Positions 1 to 5,488 of a DNA stretch of 12,825 nucleotides are shown one piece after another. The stretch is taken from assembly GCA_013330915.1 (NCBI GenBank), contig DUHK01000080.1, positions 1 to 12,825 on the forward strand, written 5' to 3'. Below the pieces are notes generated by a model. The model saw only the letters and a list, made by a program, of their open reading frames with translations. It made no database searches and was not told the origin of the DNA. The stretch comes from Methanosphaera sp. (GTDB lineage: Archaea > Methanobacteriota > Methanobacteria > Methanobacteriales > Methanobacteriaceae). The position numbers were made by a program, and so were the translations under genes. How positions within the stretch are numbered: position 1 is the stretch's first letter; the number at the start of each line of letters is the position of its first letter.

Positions 1-656
1 CTTTCATCATAGATGTCACCAACGGATTGAATTTCCAGGAAGTGGTTTCCACTACCAAGTGAACCTAACTGAGGTATTCCTCTTCTTTTTGCTTTGGTAC
101 TTACCTGGTCAGGGTCTGCTCCTGCCATACATCCGTTTTCCTCCAGGAACTTAAGGTCTTCTTCCCATCCGTAACCATTTTCTATAGCCCATGTTGCACC
201 ATTTAAAAGCACGTCATCGATTTCACTTTCTTTCAAATGTTTTATACCGTTACTTCCAAGACCGGAAGGTATTTTTTTGAAAAGTTCATCAACCAGTTCC
301 TGCATGTGTGGTCTGACATCCTCTTCTGTAAGGTTTGTTTTTATAAGTCTTACTCCACAGTTGATGTCAAAACCCACTCCGCCAGGACTTATGACTCCAT
401 TGTTTTCTGCAAATGCTCCTACTCCACCAATACTAAATCCGTATCCGAAGTGTATGTCCGGCAATCCGATTGATCTTTTTTGTATACCTTCAAGACAGGC
501 CACATTGGCAACCTGGTTAATAGCACTGTCTTCAATTGTTTTTGCTGATTCATCATCCAAATATATACGAGCAGGCACTCTCATATCTTTTCTGGCAGAT
601 GATGGAATCTCATAAACGCCATCTCTTATTTTTTCTAAATCCGCTTTACCTACCAT
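1..656 (-). CDS. rtcB: RNA-splicing ligase RtcB, N-terminal part (runs off left edge)
   Basis: RtcB joins RNA 2',3'-cyclic phosphate (or 3'-phosphate) ends to 5'-OH ends using GTP and Mn2+, chiefly sealing tRNA exon halves after intron removal. I translated the reverse strand from ATG at 656; about 218 residues are inside the window, under half of the usual ~480. Seen in the sequence: the LPDIHFGYGFSIGG block (residues 65-78), the metal-site block GGVGFDINCGVR with Asp97 and Cys100, and GSGNHF with Asn204 and His205. All are hallmark active-site segments of the family. The later metal histidines and the guanylylated histidine lie outside the window. The start is preceded by a weak GAGTGA site. 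Archease lies 105 bases upstream on the same strand, the usual functional partner, so the two are probably co-expressed. No intein is visible in the part present. Confidence 0.96.
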   Translation of the reverse strand, partial: MVGKADLEKIRDGVYEIPSSARKDMRVPARIYLDDESAKTIEDSAINQVANVACLEGIQKRSIGLPDIHFGYGFSIGGVGAFAENNGVISPGGVGFDINCGVRLIKTNLTEEDVRPHMQELVDELFKKIPSGLGSNGIKHLKESEIDDVLLNGATWAIENGYGWEEDLKFLEENGCMAGADPDQVSTKAKRRGIPQLGSLGSGNHFLEIQSVGDIYDE

Positions 657-761
657 TTTTTTCACTCAATTTATAATAATTAATAATTTTATCTTTTTTG
701 ATATTGTCTAAAATTTTATCTATTATTAATCTATGTTTTTAACAATACATTTAATTTATGA

Positions 762-1199
762 TTATAAATCCACTATGAATCTTATTTTAATATTGTCTTC
801 TTCCTGCACTATCTCCATTTCATGGTAAGTTATGGCTTTGACTTCCGTTTTATAATTGTATATACTGGTATCATAAGTGTCTCCAACCACACTTCCTTCT
901 AATTTATAGCATGTGTCATTGTTTGTAATGGTGATGTTGTATTGTGATGCTATGAAATTTTCACTATCCAGTAAAATCAGAAGTTCTGTTATCCAGTCAT
1001 ATAATAGGCCGTATTCATCTTCTGATTCAATAGTAATATTTTTTGTTGTTTTTTGCTCGATTTTTTCGATATCTGTTATTATGTTTAATGTTCCCAGTGC
1101 AGCATTTATGAATGCTTCCGTGATGTTTTCGGAATTTACTTCAATTCCAATGTCCGCAGTAGTGTCAAAATATTTAAAATTGGAGTTGTGTTCTGTCAT
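762..1199 (-). CDS. Archease, RtcB cofactor
   Basis: Archease speeds RtcB turnover and guanylylation and widens its nucleotide use; it is a small metal-binding protein. The 145-residue length fits the family (about 140). The N-terminal signature reads FDTTADIGIEV (residues 11-21) and the C-terminal signature AITYHEMEI (122-130), ending in RFIVDL. The two family metal-site aspartates are visible as Asp16 and Asp144. The family pattern is normally [D/E]HTADIG; here His is replaced by Thr13, which is unusual. The ATG at 1199 lies 11 codons before the signature; no clear Shine-Dalgarno precedes it, so a short-leader or leaderless transcript is possible. It is directly upstream of rtcB on the same strand. 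Confidence 0.93.
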   Translation of the reverse strand: MTEHNSNFKYFDTTADIGIEVNSENITEAFINAALGTLNIITDIEKIEQKTTKNITIESEDEYGLLYDWITELLILLDSENFIASQYNITITNNDTCYKLEGSVVGDTYDTSIYNYKTEVKAITYHEMEIVQEEDNIKIRFIVDL

Positions 1200-1552
1200 G
1201 TTTTTTATTTATGTACTTTTTAGTTGTTACTTTTATTGTGGGGAATAATTTTTTATTTTTTTTAGAATTTTTGCAAAAAGATATTTTTCCTGATTTCGGC
1301 TATAAAAATTTGTAAAAATTTTGTTTATTCTTGAAAAACTTATATTCTCTTTATTTCACATAAAATCTTTTTTATATATTTATTTTTATGAATTATTTAT
1401 TGTTAATTATTTTTACAAGTAAATATATTATTTTAATTCTTATTTTTGAATGTATTTTATGATTTTTACTTTATTTGGTGTGAATTTGTTTTGATGTCCT
1501 TTGTTTTTTCTTTATCTGATTTTAATTGTTTTTTGTTTATTTTTTGATTTTC

Positions 1553-1826
1553 AGTACTTATCATTTGCCCCCTATCTTTTCATGGATTTTTATTAATTTT
1601 TATATTTTATTTATTACTTTTTGGTGTAGTTTTCATCTTCCCTTGCCTATTAGTTATCATTAACCCCCATTTTTTTTAATACTTTTATGGGAAAAATGTA
1701 TTAAACTTTTGTTTTCCAGTGGTTTGTTTTCATCATTTTATCCATTACTTCTCAATGCCCCTCATGATTACTTTTCACTTCCACCCACCATTACTTCTCA
1801 AGACCCCTTATTACTTCTCAAGACCC
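1553..1826 (-). repeat. Iteron-like array, six copies, candidate Orc1/Cdc6 binding sites
   Basis: On the plus strand the copies read ATTACTTCTCA followed by 3-4 bases and a C-string. They are at 1553-1572 (AGTACTTATCATTTGCCCCC), 1649-1668 (ATTAGTTATCATTAACCCCC), 1744-1761 (ATTACTTCTCAATGCCCC), 1767-1786 (ATTACTTTTCACTTCCACCC), 1790-1807 (ATTACTTCTCAAGACCCC) and 1810-1826 (ATTACTTCTCAAGACCC). Starts are spaced 96, 95, 23, 23 and 20 bases, so the array is sparse then dense. Read on the minus strand, each is a G-string followed by TGAGAAGTAAT. A short motif linked to a G-string resembles the layout of archaeal origin recognition boxes. The repeat is seen directly; binding by Cdc6 is inferred. 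Confidence 0.7.
1712..1734 (+). promoter_or_regulatory. ORB-like origin recognition box core
   Basis: The stretch TTTTCCAGTGGTTTGTTTTC at 1712-1731 contains TTCCAGTGG (1714-1722), the core of the mini-ORB element bound by archaeal Orc1/Cdc6 (roughly TTCCAGTGGAAAC). The right arm departs from the dyad (TTTG instead of AAAC). It sits between the second and third iteron copies. A nine-base match in AT-rich DNA is modest evidence alone; its place in the array is what makes it credible. Confidence 0.45.
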
Positions 1827-1836
1827 TTAAGATGCC

Positions 1837-1845
1837 CTTTATATT
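1837..1845 (+). promoter_or_regulatory. Possible TATA box for the small ORF at 1941
   Basis: TTTATATTA lies about 100 bases upstream of the small ORF start and directly right of the last iteron. A start site near 1865-1870 would give a leader of about 70 bases. Within that leader AATCCG (1883-1888) and CGGATT (1907-1912) form an inverted repeat, and a T-run follows at 1914-1920. TATA-like strings are common in DNA of this composition, so the call is weak. Confidence 0.3.
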
Positions 1846-1940
1846 AACACAGGTACATAGAAAAAGTATGGAAACATGATTAAATCCGTTGAAAAAACCA
1901 TCTCCTCGGATTATTTTTTTTATAGTAATAGGTGATAAAA

Positions 1941-2108
1941 ATGTTTGAAAACATGAGACGTAATAAAATAAGAACACTCGAACCAAAAAGAAACGTAATT
2001 GTAAATGATATCAACATAAAAGATTATGATCTTGCATCAGTATCAACAATCATAGCAGTGTCATCAATATTTCTACTTTCAATGAAACTTGTTGTACTTG
2101 CAGTATAA
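1941..2108 (+). CDS. Small single-pass membrane protein of unknown function (55 aa)
   Basis: ATG at 1941 is preceded by a good ribosome binding site, AGGTGAT at 1930-1936, four bases before the start; the frame stays open for 55 codons to TAA at 2106-2108. The product starts MFENMRRNKIRTLEPKRN, a basic and polar half, and ends in a hydrophobic stretch (about residues 31-55, LASVSTIIAVSSIFLLSMKL and VVLAV) that could cross the membrane once with almost no tail beyond it. I do not recognise the family. The arrangement suggests a tail-anchored protein with its basic N-terminal half in the cytoplasm. It lies between the candidate origin array and the convergent cdc6 gene; any link to replication is speculation. 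The SD site and hydrophobic segment support a real gene despite its size. Confidence 0.6.
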   Translation: MFENMRRNKIRTLEPKRNVIVNDINIKDYDLASVSTIIAVSSIFLLSMKLVVLAV

Positions 2109-2155
2109 AAAATTATTATTCAAAAACATATCTCATACAATCTGGGGGTATAACA

Positions 2156-2278
2156 TTGTCCACATCAAAAATCATAAAAAATGAAAACAAAAACAAGAGT
2201 ACAAAAAAGAAAACGGATCAAAAAAATAATAAAATATTCGATTCAATTCTCCTAAACGACTATTATATAATTTATTAA
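2156..2278 (+). CDS. Doubtful small Lys/Asn-rich ORF (40 aa), TTG start
   Basis: A TTG at 2156 follows GGGGGT (2144-2149) with suitable SD spacing and opens a 40-codon frame to TAA at 2276-2278. The product is rich in Lys, Asn and Ser (starting LSTSKIIKNENKNKSTKKK) and ends in IFDSILLNDYYIIY. No family is recognised. It follows the small membrane-protein ORF by 47 bases and could be its operon partner. Against it: the plus strand here is A-rich, so the minus strand is T-rich just past the cdc6 stop, and this may simply be the cdc6 terminator read backwards. Confidence 0.25.
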   Translation: MSTSKIIKNENKNKSTKKKTDQKNNKIFDSILLNDYYIIY

Positions 2279-2290
2279 TTATTTTTTTTT
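2279..2290 (+). terminator. T-run, probable archaeal terminator for the small ORF(s)
   Basis: Directly after the stop at 2276-2278 there is ATT followed by a run of nine T (2282-2290). T-runs on the non-template strand suffice for termination by archaeal RNA polymerase. It lies in the convergent gap before the cdc6 3' end. An inverted repeat AAAGGA/TCCTTT (2294-2299 and 2311-2316) sits just downstream. Confidence 0.45.
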
Positions 2291-2353
2291 AATAAAGGAA
2301 TCTGTAGAAATCCTTTGAAAAATCCACCCATATGAATATAATTACAGAGTCTT

Positions 2354-3508
2354 CTAATTGATATATCGGACTCTACTCTTTTTACCAGGTAAATTATTTC
2401 TAATTTCCTTGCCGTCAAATCTTAATGAAATGTATCTGGAATTACCTTTCTGACCAGAACCCGTATATGTTGTGTCAATCAATCTAAGAAACTCCAATTT
2501 ATTTATAAGTCTGTTGTATGTTGCATAACTAATCTTGTTTTCACGATTATATGCCTTGTACAAGTCACCGGAAGTAATGTTTTTCTCGTTAATTCTTGTA
2601 ATGAATTTTAATAGTTTCTGTTCCTTTTCACTTAGAGTGTCGAGAATATAACTTAAACTGATTCCACTGGCTGATTCGATTGCCTTATCAACATCTTCTT
2701 CGGAAATTATACGGGAAGCGTTTACCTCCGCGTTGTTTCCACTTGTACGAAGTAAATCTATACCAAGGCGCAAATCACCATTTTCAAAGGTGTAATCTGT
2801 AATCTTCTCTATGAGCTCGTCACTAATTACGTTAGGGAAAAAACCAAGTCTGGCTCTTTCTTTCAGAATCTTGAAAGTTTCCTCATAGTTATATGGGTTG
2901 AAGTTTATTTCGGTAGCATTGAATATGGATCCTACATTCTTATCCAGCACATATCTAAAATCAATATCTGATAAAACAGCCAATATGCCTGTACGTACGC
3001 TTTCAAATGACTCATGTGCACGTAAAATGTCATAAAACACTTCACTAATTATGTTTCCCTGGAATAAATGGTTGATGTCATCTAAAGCCACAATCAAAGC
3101 CTTATCTGAATCATATAATTCATTCATTATGTTGTTGTAAACCCGTGCAAACGGCACACCCGTTTCTGGAGGTGCGTGTCCGAATATCTTTTTGTGTATC
3201 TGTGAGAATATATCAAACTTTGTGGAATGTAATTGACAGTTTATGTATACACAAATCAGTTCGTCCTCACAGTCACTTTCGGCCATTTCGAATAATTTCT
3301 TTATTGCAGTTGTTTTACCTGTTGCAGGCGGACCGAGGATGAGATTGTTGATAGGTTTACCCTTTTTTAAAGCAGGTCTTAATGAAAGCGCCATTTCTGC
3401 CATTTGAGGTTGTCTTAACTTGAAGTTTTCAGGCAGATAATCTGAATTGAATACTGTCATGTCCTGAAATATTGTCTCATCGTACATTAGAAAATCGTTT
3501 AGATCCAT
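2354..3508 (-). CDS. cdc6: Orc1/Cdc6-type replication initiator
   Basis: This AAA+ protein binds origin boxes and helps load the MCM helicase. I start it at ATG 3508 (384 aa), not at the longer in-frame 3565 option, because GGAGGAG lies seven bases upstream of 3508, the protein then begins MDLNDFLMYDETIF, and the overlap with ubiA disappears. Domains: AAA+ core with Walker A GPPATGKT (residues 59-66), Walker B ALIVALDDIN (Asp143-Asp144), sensor 2 region GDLRLGIDLLR (244-254), then a winged helix from about 290 to the end. Walker B has Asp where the family usually has the catalytic Glu, and the sensor 1 position reads SDIDF (Ser180) where Asn is usual. It could therefore be a divergent second Cdc6 paralogue. 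It is 19 bases downstream of ubiA in the same direction, and its 3' end faces the candidate origin. Confidence 0.93.
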   Translation of the reverse strand: MDLNDFLMYDETIFQDMTVFNSDYLPENFKLRQPQMAEMALSLRPALKKGKPINNLILGPPATGKTTAIKKLFEMAESDCEDELICVYINCQLHSTKFDIFSQIHKKIFGHAPPETGVPFARVYNNIMNELYDSDKALIVALDDINHLFQGNIISEVFYDILRAHESFESVRTGILAVLSDIDFRYVLDKNVGSIFNATEINFNPYNYEETFKILKERARLGFFPNVISDELIEKITDYTFENGDLRLGIDLLRTSGNNAEVNASRIISEEDVDKAIESASGISLSYILDTLSEKEQKLLKFITRINEKNITSGDLYKAYNRENKISYATYNRLINKLEFLRLIDTTYTGSGQKGNSRYISLRFDGKEIRNNLPGKKSRVRYIN

Positions 3509-3527
3509 TATTTTTTCTCCTCCGTTA

Positions 3528-4349
3528 TCATATAATGCTACCAATCGCAAATGATATGAATGCAATTAACATAGCTATTTTCATAAGTTTCGATACTTTA
3601 TGTAAATTTTCCTTGGATTGACTTTTAAGTGCTAAAATTGCCGAATATATGAAGATTATGTCGGCCACTAGAACAATTATCAGGTAGACCAATGAAAATA
3701 CATTATAAATATATAATATGGGACTGAGTAGGCAAGTCAATATATTTAGTATCACTGCAATTTTCACTGCATTCATTACACCGTATTTTATGGGAAGAGT
3801 GTTGGCGTTTTCTTTCTTATCTCCTTCAATGTCTTCTGCATCCTTGATTATTTCACGTGATAATGTCATGAGAAATGCGAAGAATCCCAGAAATATTCCC
3901 AGATTCACATCACCTGTAATCAGTCCACCATAAACAAATGTCAGACCGGTCAGTAATGCCACGCAGATGTTTCCTATAAGACATCTTTGTTTAAAATCAT
4001 ATGCATAAAGAATCATAAGGATTGAACAGACTATTACCGTAACACCATTTTCAAATGATATCATAAATCCCATAATTGTCGCAACTAAAAAAAGTATAAG
4101 ACTGTAATACAGGGCATTTTTTAGCTTGATTCTACCAGATGGTATGGGTCTTTCCGGTTTGTTGATTTTATCTATTTCACAATCACAATAATCGTTAATA
4201 GTATTGCCGGCACCAGTTGCTAAAAAAACACTAACAGCACCCAATATAATTCCCATAGAATAAGTTTTACCAATAATAGCCATCAGGACAACTGCAATGA
4301 GTGCCATAATAGCATTACCTGGTCTAAGAATTTCAATATATGAGTTCAT
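3528..4349 (-). CDS. UbiA-family prenyltransferase, probable digeranylgeranylglyceryl phosphate synthase
   Basis: The enzyme most likely adds the second geranylgeranyl chain to GGGP, making the diether core of archaeal membrane lipids. The 273-residue product is mostly hydrophobic helices, as expected for this integral membrane family. Both Asp-rich motifs are visible: NTINDYCDCEID (residues 49-60, Asp53, Asp56, Asp60) and REIIKDAEDIEGD (165-177, Asp170, Asp173, Asp177), together with the NKPERPIPSGRI segment (63-74). ATG at 4349 is preceded by AAGTGATTT. In a methanogen lacking quinones, DGGGP synthase is the best assignment within the UbiA family; substrate specificity is not proven by sequence. 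It is the first gene of a two-gene unit with cdc6, linking a lipid gene to replication only by position. Confidence 0.9.
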   Translation of the reverse strand: MNSYIEILRPGNAIMALIAVVLMAIIGKTYSMGIILGAVSVFLATGAGNTINDYCDCEIDKINKPERPIPSGRIKLKNALYYSLILFLVATIMGFMISFENGVTVIVCSILMILYAYDFKQRCLIGNICVALLTGLTFVYGGLITGDVNLGIFLGFFAFLMTLSREIIKDAEDIEGDKKENANTLPIKYGVMNAVKIAVILNILTCLLSPILYIYNVFSLVYLIIVLVADIIFIYSAILALKSQSKENLHKVSKLMKIAMLIAFISFAIGSII

Positions 4350-4375
4350 AGTTTAAATCACTTAAGTATTATATT

Positions 4376-4390
4376 ATTAATAATATATGT
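4376..4390 (-). promoter_or_regulatory. TATA-rich promoter candidate for ubiA-cdc6
   Basis: The minus strand reads ACATATATTATTAAT across this stretch, about 30-40 bases upstream of the ubiA ATG. That would place transcription start only about 10 bases before the start codon, a short leader still able to hold the AAGTGATTT site. Confidence 0.4.
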
Positions 4391-4489
4391 GTTACTTATT
4401 TTAAATTTTTTTTTTCAATCTATGTTTATAATATATTATTAATGACAAGGTCCTGATTTTTTTTGATGCATTTTTTTATGGGGAGGACC

Positions 4490-4516
4490 ATGCCAATGTT
4501 ACTTTGTTGTGGTTAG
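4490..4516 (+). CDS. Possible leader peptide or spurious 8-codon ORF
   Basis: ATG at 4490 opens MPMLLCCG then TAG. A strong SD-like GGGGAGG (4480-4486) precedes it, but only three bases from the first ATG; from the second ATG at 4496 the spacing is nine. TTTTT follows the stop almost at once. A TATA-like string sits at 4425-4437. The GGTCCT/AGGACC inverted repeat could hide the SD site. An 8-codon frame can arise by chance, so this is only a candidate. Confidence 0.15.
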   Translation: MPMLLCCG

Positions 4517-4614
4517 TTTTTCACATTTCCGTCCTTTGTTATAACATGTATATTTTAATGTTTTTTTGTAAAATTCCTTCCTTTGACTTTTTTTTATTTT
4601 CTCTTTTACTAAAG

Positions 4615-4626
4615 TTTATATATATT
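4615..4626 (+). promoter_or_regulatory. Strong archaeal TATA box, probable rpl7ae promoter
   Basis: TTTATATATATT is preceded by the purine-rich ACTAAAG, fitting a BRE plus TATA box of methanogens. Transcription would begin about 25 bases downstream, near 4645-4650, so the RNA would carry all three hairpins before the L7Ae start at 4881. Confidence 0.6.
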
Positions 4627-4663
4627 GATGAACATAGTATTAAATAACTAATTTTTAACATAC

Positions 4664-4707
4664 TTAAAACTGTGAGCGAATGAGTATCACTCATTAAGGA
4701 GTTTTAA
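4664..4707 (+). promoter_or_regulatory. Two-part stem-loop in the rpl7ae leader
   Basis: Outer stem TTAAAACT (4664-4671) pairs perfectly with AGTTTTAA (4700-4707). Inner stem AATGAGT (4679-4685) pairs perfectly with ACTCATT (4689-4695) around loop ATC. The two stems are joined by an asymmetric internal loop (GTGAGCG against AAGG). Fifteen perfect pairs in 44 bases is more than loose AT-rich complementarity. Function unknown; a leader regulatory element or a separate small RNA are both possible. Confidence 0.5.
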
Positions 4708-4750
4708 ATTAGAATATTTTTTATTATATAAAATTATATTTTAGTAGAAT

Positions 4751-4785
4751 GGTCATTTAATCAGACAACGAAGTGTCAAATGATT
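4751..4785 (+). promoter_or_regulatory. Second stem-loop in the rpl7ae leader
   Basis: GGTCATTT (4751-4758) pairs with AAATGATT (4778-4785), the two outermost pairs being G-U, and GACA (4764-4767) pairs with TGTC (4774-4777) around loop ACGAAG. A five-base bulge (AATCA) lies on the 5' strand. It sits midway between the first hairpin and the K-turn-like element. Confidence 0.45.
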
Positions 4786-4827
4786 GTATGTGGATTTTTT
4801 AATTTATTATAATTTCTATTGAATTGT

Positions 4828-4865
4828 TTGTCATGGGTATGGATGGTTAAAAAACCAGATGATAA
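4828..4865 (+). promoter_or_regulatory. K-turn-like element before the rpl7ae ribosome binding site
   Basis: TGGTT (4844-4848) pairs with AACCA (4853-4857) around an AAAA loop. Flanking it are GA (4842-4843) and GA (4858-4859), which can form the tandem sheared G-A/A-G pairs that define K-turns. Outside these, TTGTCA (4828-4833) pairs with TGATAA (4860-4865). The 5' strand has an eight-base unpaired stretch where a textbook K-turn has three. The SD GGAGG (4868-4872) begins three bases later. L7Ae is itself a K-turn binder and binds its own mRNA leader in some archaea, so feedback control is a reasonable inference. Confidence 0.5.
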
Positions 4866-4880
4866 TTGGAGGACAATTAA

Positions 4881-5252
4881 ATGGCAAATTCAGTATATGT
4901 AAAATTTGAAGTACCAAAAGAAATAGCTGATAAAGTTTACGAAGCTTTAGAAGTAGCAAGAGACACAGGTAAAATTGGAAAAGGAACTAACGAAGTTACT
5001 AAAAACATTGAAAGAAACAATGTTGCATTAGCAGTAATTGCTGAAGATATTGAACCAGCAGAAATTGTTGCACACTTACCTATCTTAGCAGAAGAAAAAG
5101 AAATTCCTTACGCATACCTTCCAACCAAAGAAGAATTAGGAGAAGCTGCAGGACTTAAAGTTGGTACCGCATCCGCATGTATCATTGATGCTGGTGAAGG
5201 TCAAGAATTAGTAAACGAAATCGTTGAAAAAATTGCAGAACTCAAAAACTAA
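4881..5252 (+). CDS. rpl7ae: Ribosomal protein L7Ae (K-turn RNA-binding protein)
   Basis: L7Ae is part of the large ribosomal subunit and also the K-turn-binding core protein of box C/D and H/ACA guide RNPs and archaeal RNase P. The 123-residue length matches archaeal orthologues. The RNA-contact motif GTNEVTK is at residues 35-41, and AEDIEPAEIVAHLP (54-67) is the typical following block; LKVGTASACII (92-102) forms the C-terminal RNA-facing loop region. ATG at 4881 has GGAGG eight bases upstream. It is first in a run with rps28e, rpl24e and ndk, but 236 bases separate it from rps28e, so it may also be transcribed alone. Its codons favour A-ending forms as do those of its ribosomal neighbours. 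Autoregulation by leader binding is suggested by the upstream structure. Confidence 0.97.
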   Translation: MANSVYVKFEVPKEIADKVYEALEVARDTGKIGKGTNEVTKNIERNNVALAVIAEDIEPAEIVAHLPILAEEKEIPYAYLPTKEELGEAAGLKVGTASACIIDAGEGQELVNEIVEKIAELKN

Positions 5253-5488
5253 TCTGATTGGAGTAATATATTAATAAATAATCAATCTTACTTAGAAGTT
5301 GGAACTCTTAGCAGTTATTTAAATTTTACAATGATTAAAAGATAAGTTAATATAATAAATTGAATATTCATTTATGGGTATACTGATTTAGAAGAAGTAT
5401 TCTTTCTATTAATTTATTTTAAATAATTCTAGTGTCACTTCGGTAATTTATTTTTTATTTAACCAATCAAAATATATAAGGTGATTAT
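5253..5488 (+). other. Spacer between rpl7ae and rps28e, unexplained
   Basis: This 236-base gap is long for a ribosomal gene run. It is AT-rich with no ORF I can support. A short inverted repeat GATTG/CAATC (5256-5260 and 5282-5286) follows the L7Ae stop, and a T-rich tract (5447-5461) could end transcription or form part of a promoter for rps28e. I see no RNA gene that can be defended. Confidence 0.4.

Larger units (their letters stand above)
1200..1940. other. Candidate chromosomal replication origin (oriC) region
   Basis: No convincing gene is seen here on either strand. The left half (about 1200-1550) is extremely T-rich on the plus strand and could serve as an unwinding element. The right half holds repeated same-orientation motifs with C-strings (1553-1828) and an ORB-like core (1714-1722). 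An orc1/cdc6 gene lies about 500 bases away, as is typical of archaeal origins. Calling it an origin is an inference from repeats, AT content and neighbour gene; no strand-skew calculation was possible. Confidence 0.55.
4350..4880. other. Divergent spacer between ubiA and rpl7ae
   Basis: Contents from left to right: the ubiA promoter; TTTATAATATATT (4425-4437), a TATA-like string reading right; the inverted repeat GGTCCT/AGGACC (4449-4454 and 4484-4489) that overlaps GGGGAGG and an 8-codon ORF (4490-4516); a T-rich stretch; the strong TATA box at 4615-4626; hairpins at 4664-4707 and 4751-4785; and a K-turn-like hairpin at 4828-4865 ending in the rpl7ae ribosome binding site. The 5' leader of rpl7ae would thus be about 235 bases long and structured. 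Confidence 0.6.

Noticed and set aside
277..615. Plus-strand ORFs of 78 and 112 codons at the left edge
   Set aside because: They are antisense to rtcB, whose active-site motifs are unmistakable on the minus strand.
1611..1627. Possible seventh iteron (ATTACTTTTTGGTGTAG)
   Set aside because: It shares ATTACTT but lacks the TCA and C-string parts.
1553..1828. CRISPR array
   Set aside because: Repeats are only about 18-20 bases, imperfect, and spaced 96, 95, 23, 23 and 20 bases; this does not fit regular repeat-spacer units, and no cas gene is near.
1798..1986. Minus-strand 62-codon ORF (MVRVFLFYYVSCF...)
   Set aside because: It runs through two iteron copies and overlaps the start of the better supported plus-strand small ORF; it has no family resemblance.
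2294..2316. Inverted repeat AAAGGA/TCCTTT as a hairpin terminator for cdc6
   Set aside because: No T-run follows it on the minus strand; the plus-strand T-run before it is a better stop signal for the small ORFs.
3509..3565. Longer cdc6 start at 3565
   Set aside because: It would overlap ubiA, lacks a clear SD, and adds 19 residues unlike the family; ATG 3508 has GGAGGAG at good spacing.
5331..5388. Box C/D guide RNA (ATGATTA as C box, CTGA as D box)
   Set aside because: The C box is imperfect, no convincing C'/D' pair or terminal stem is visible, and such short strings are frequent here.
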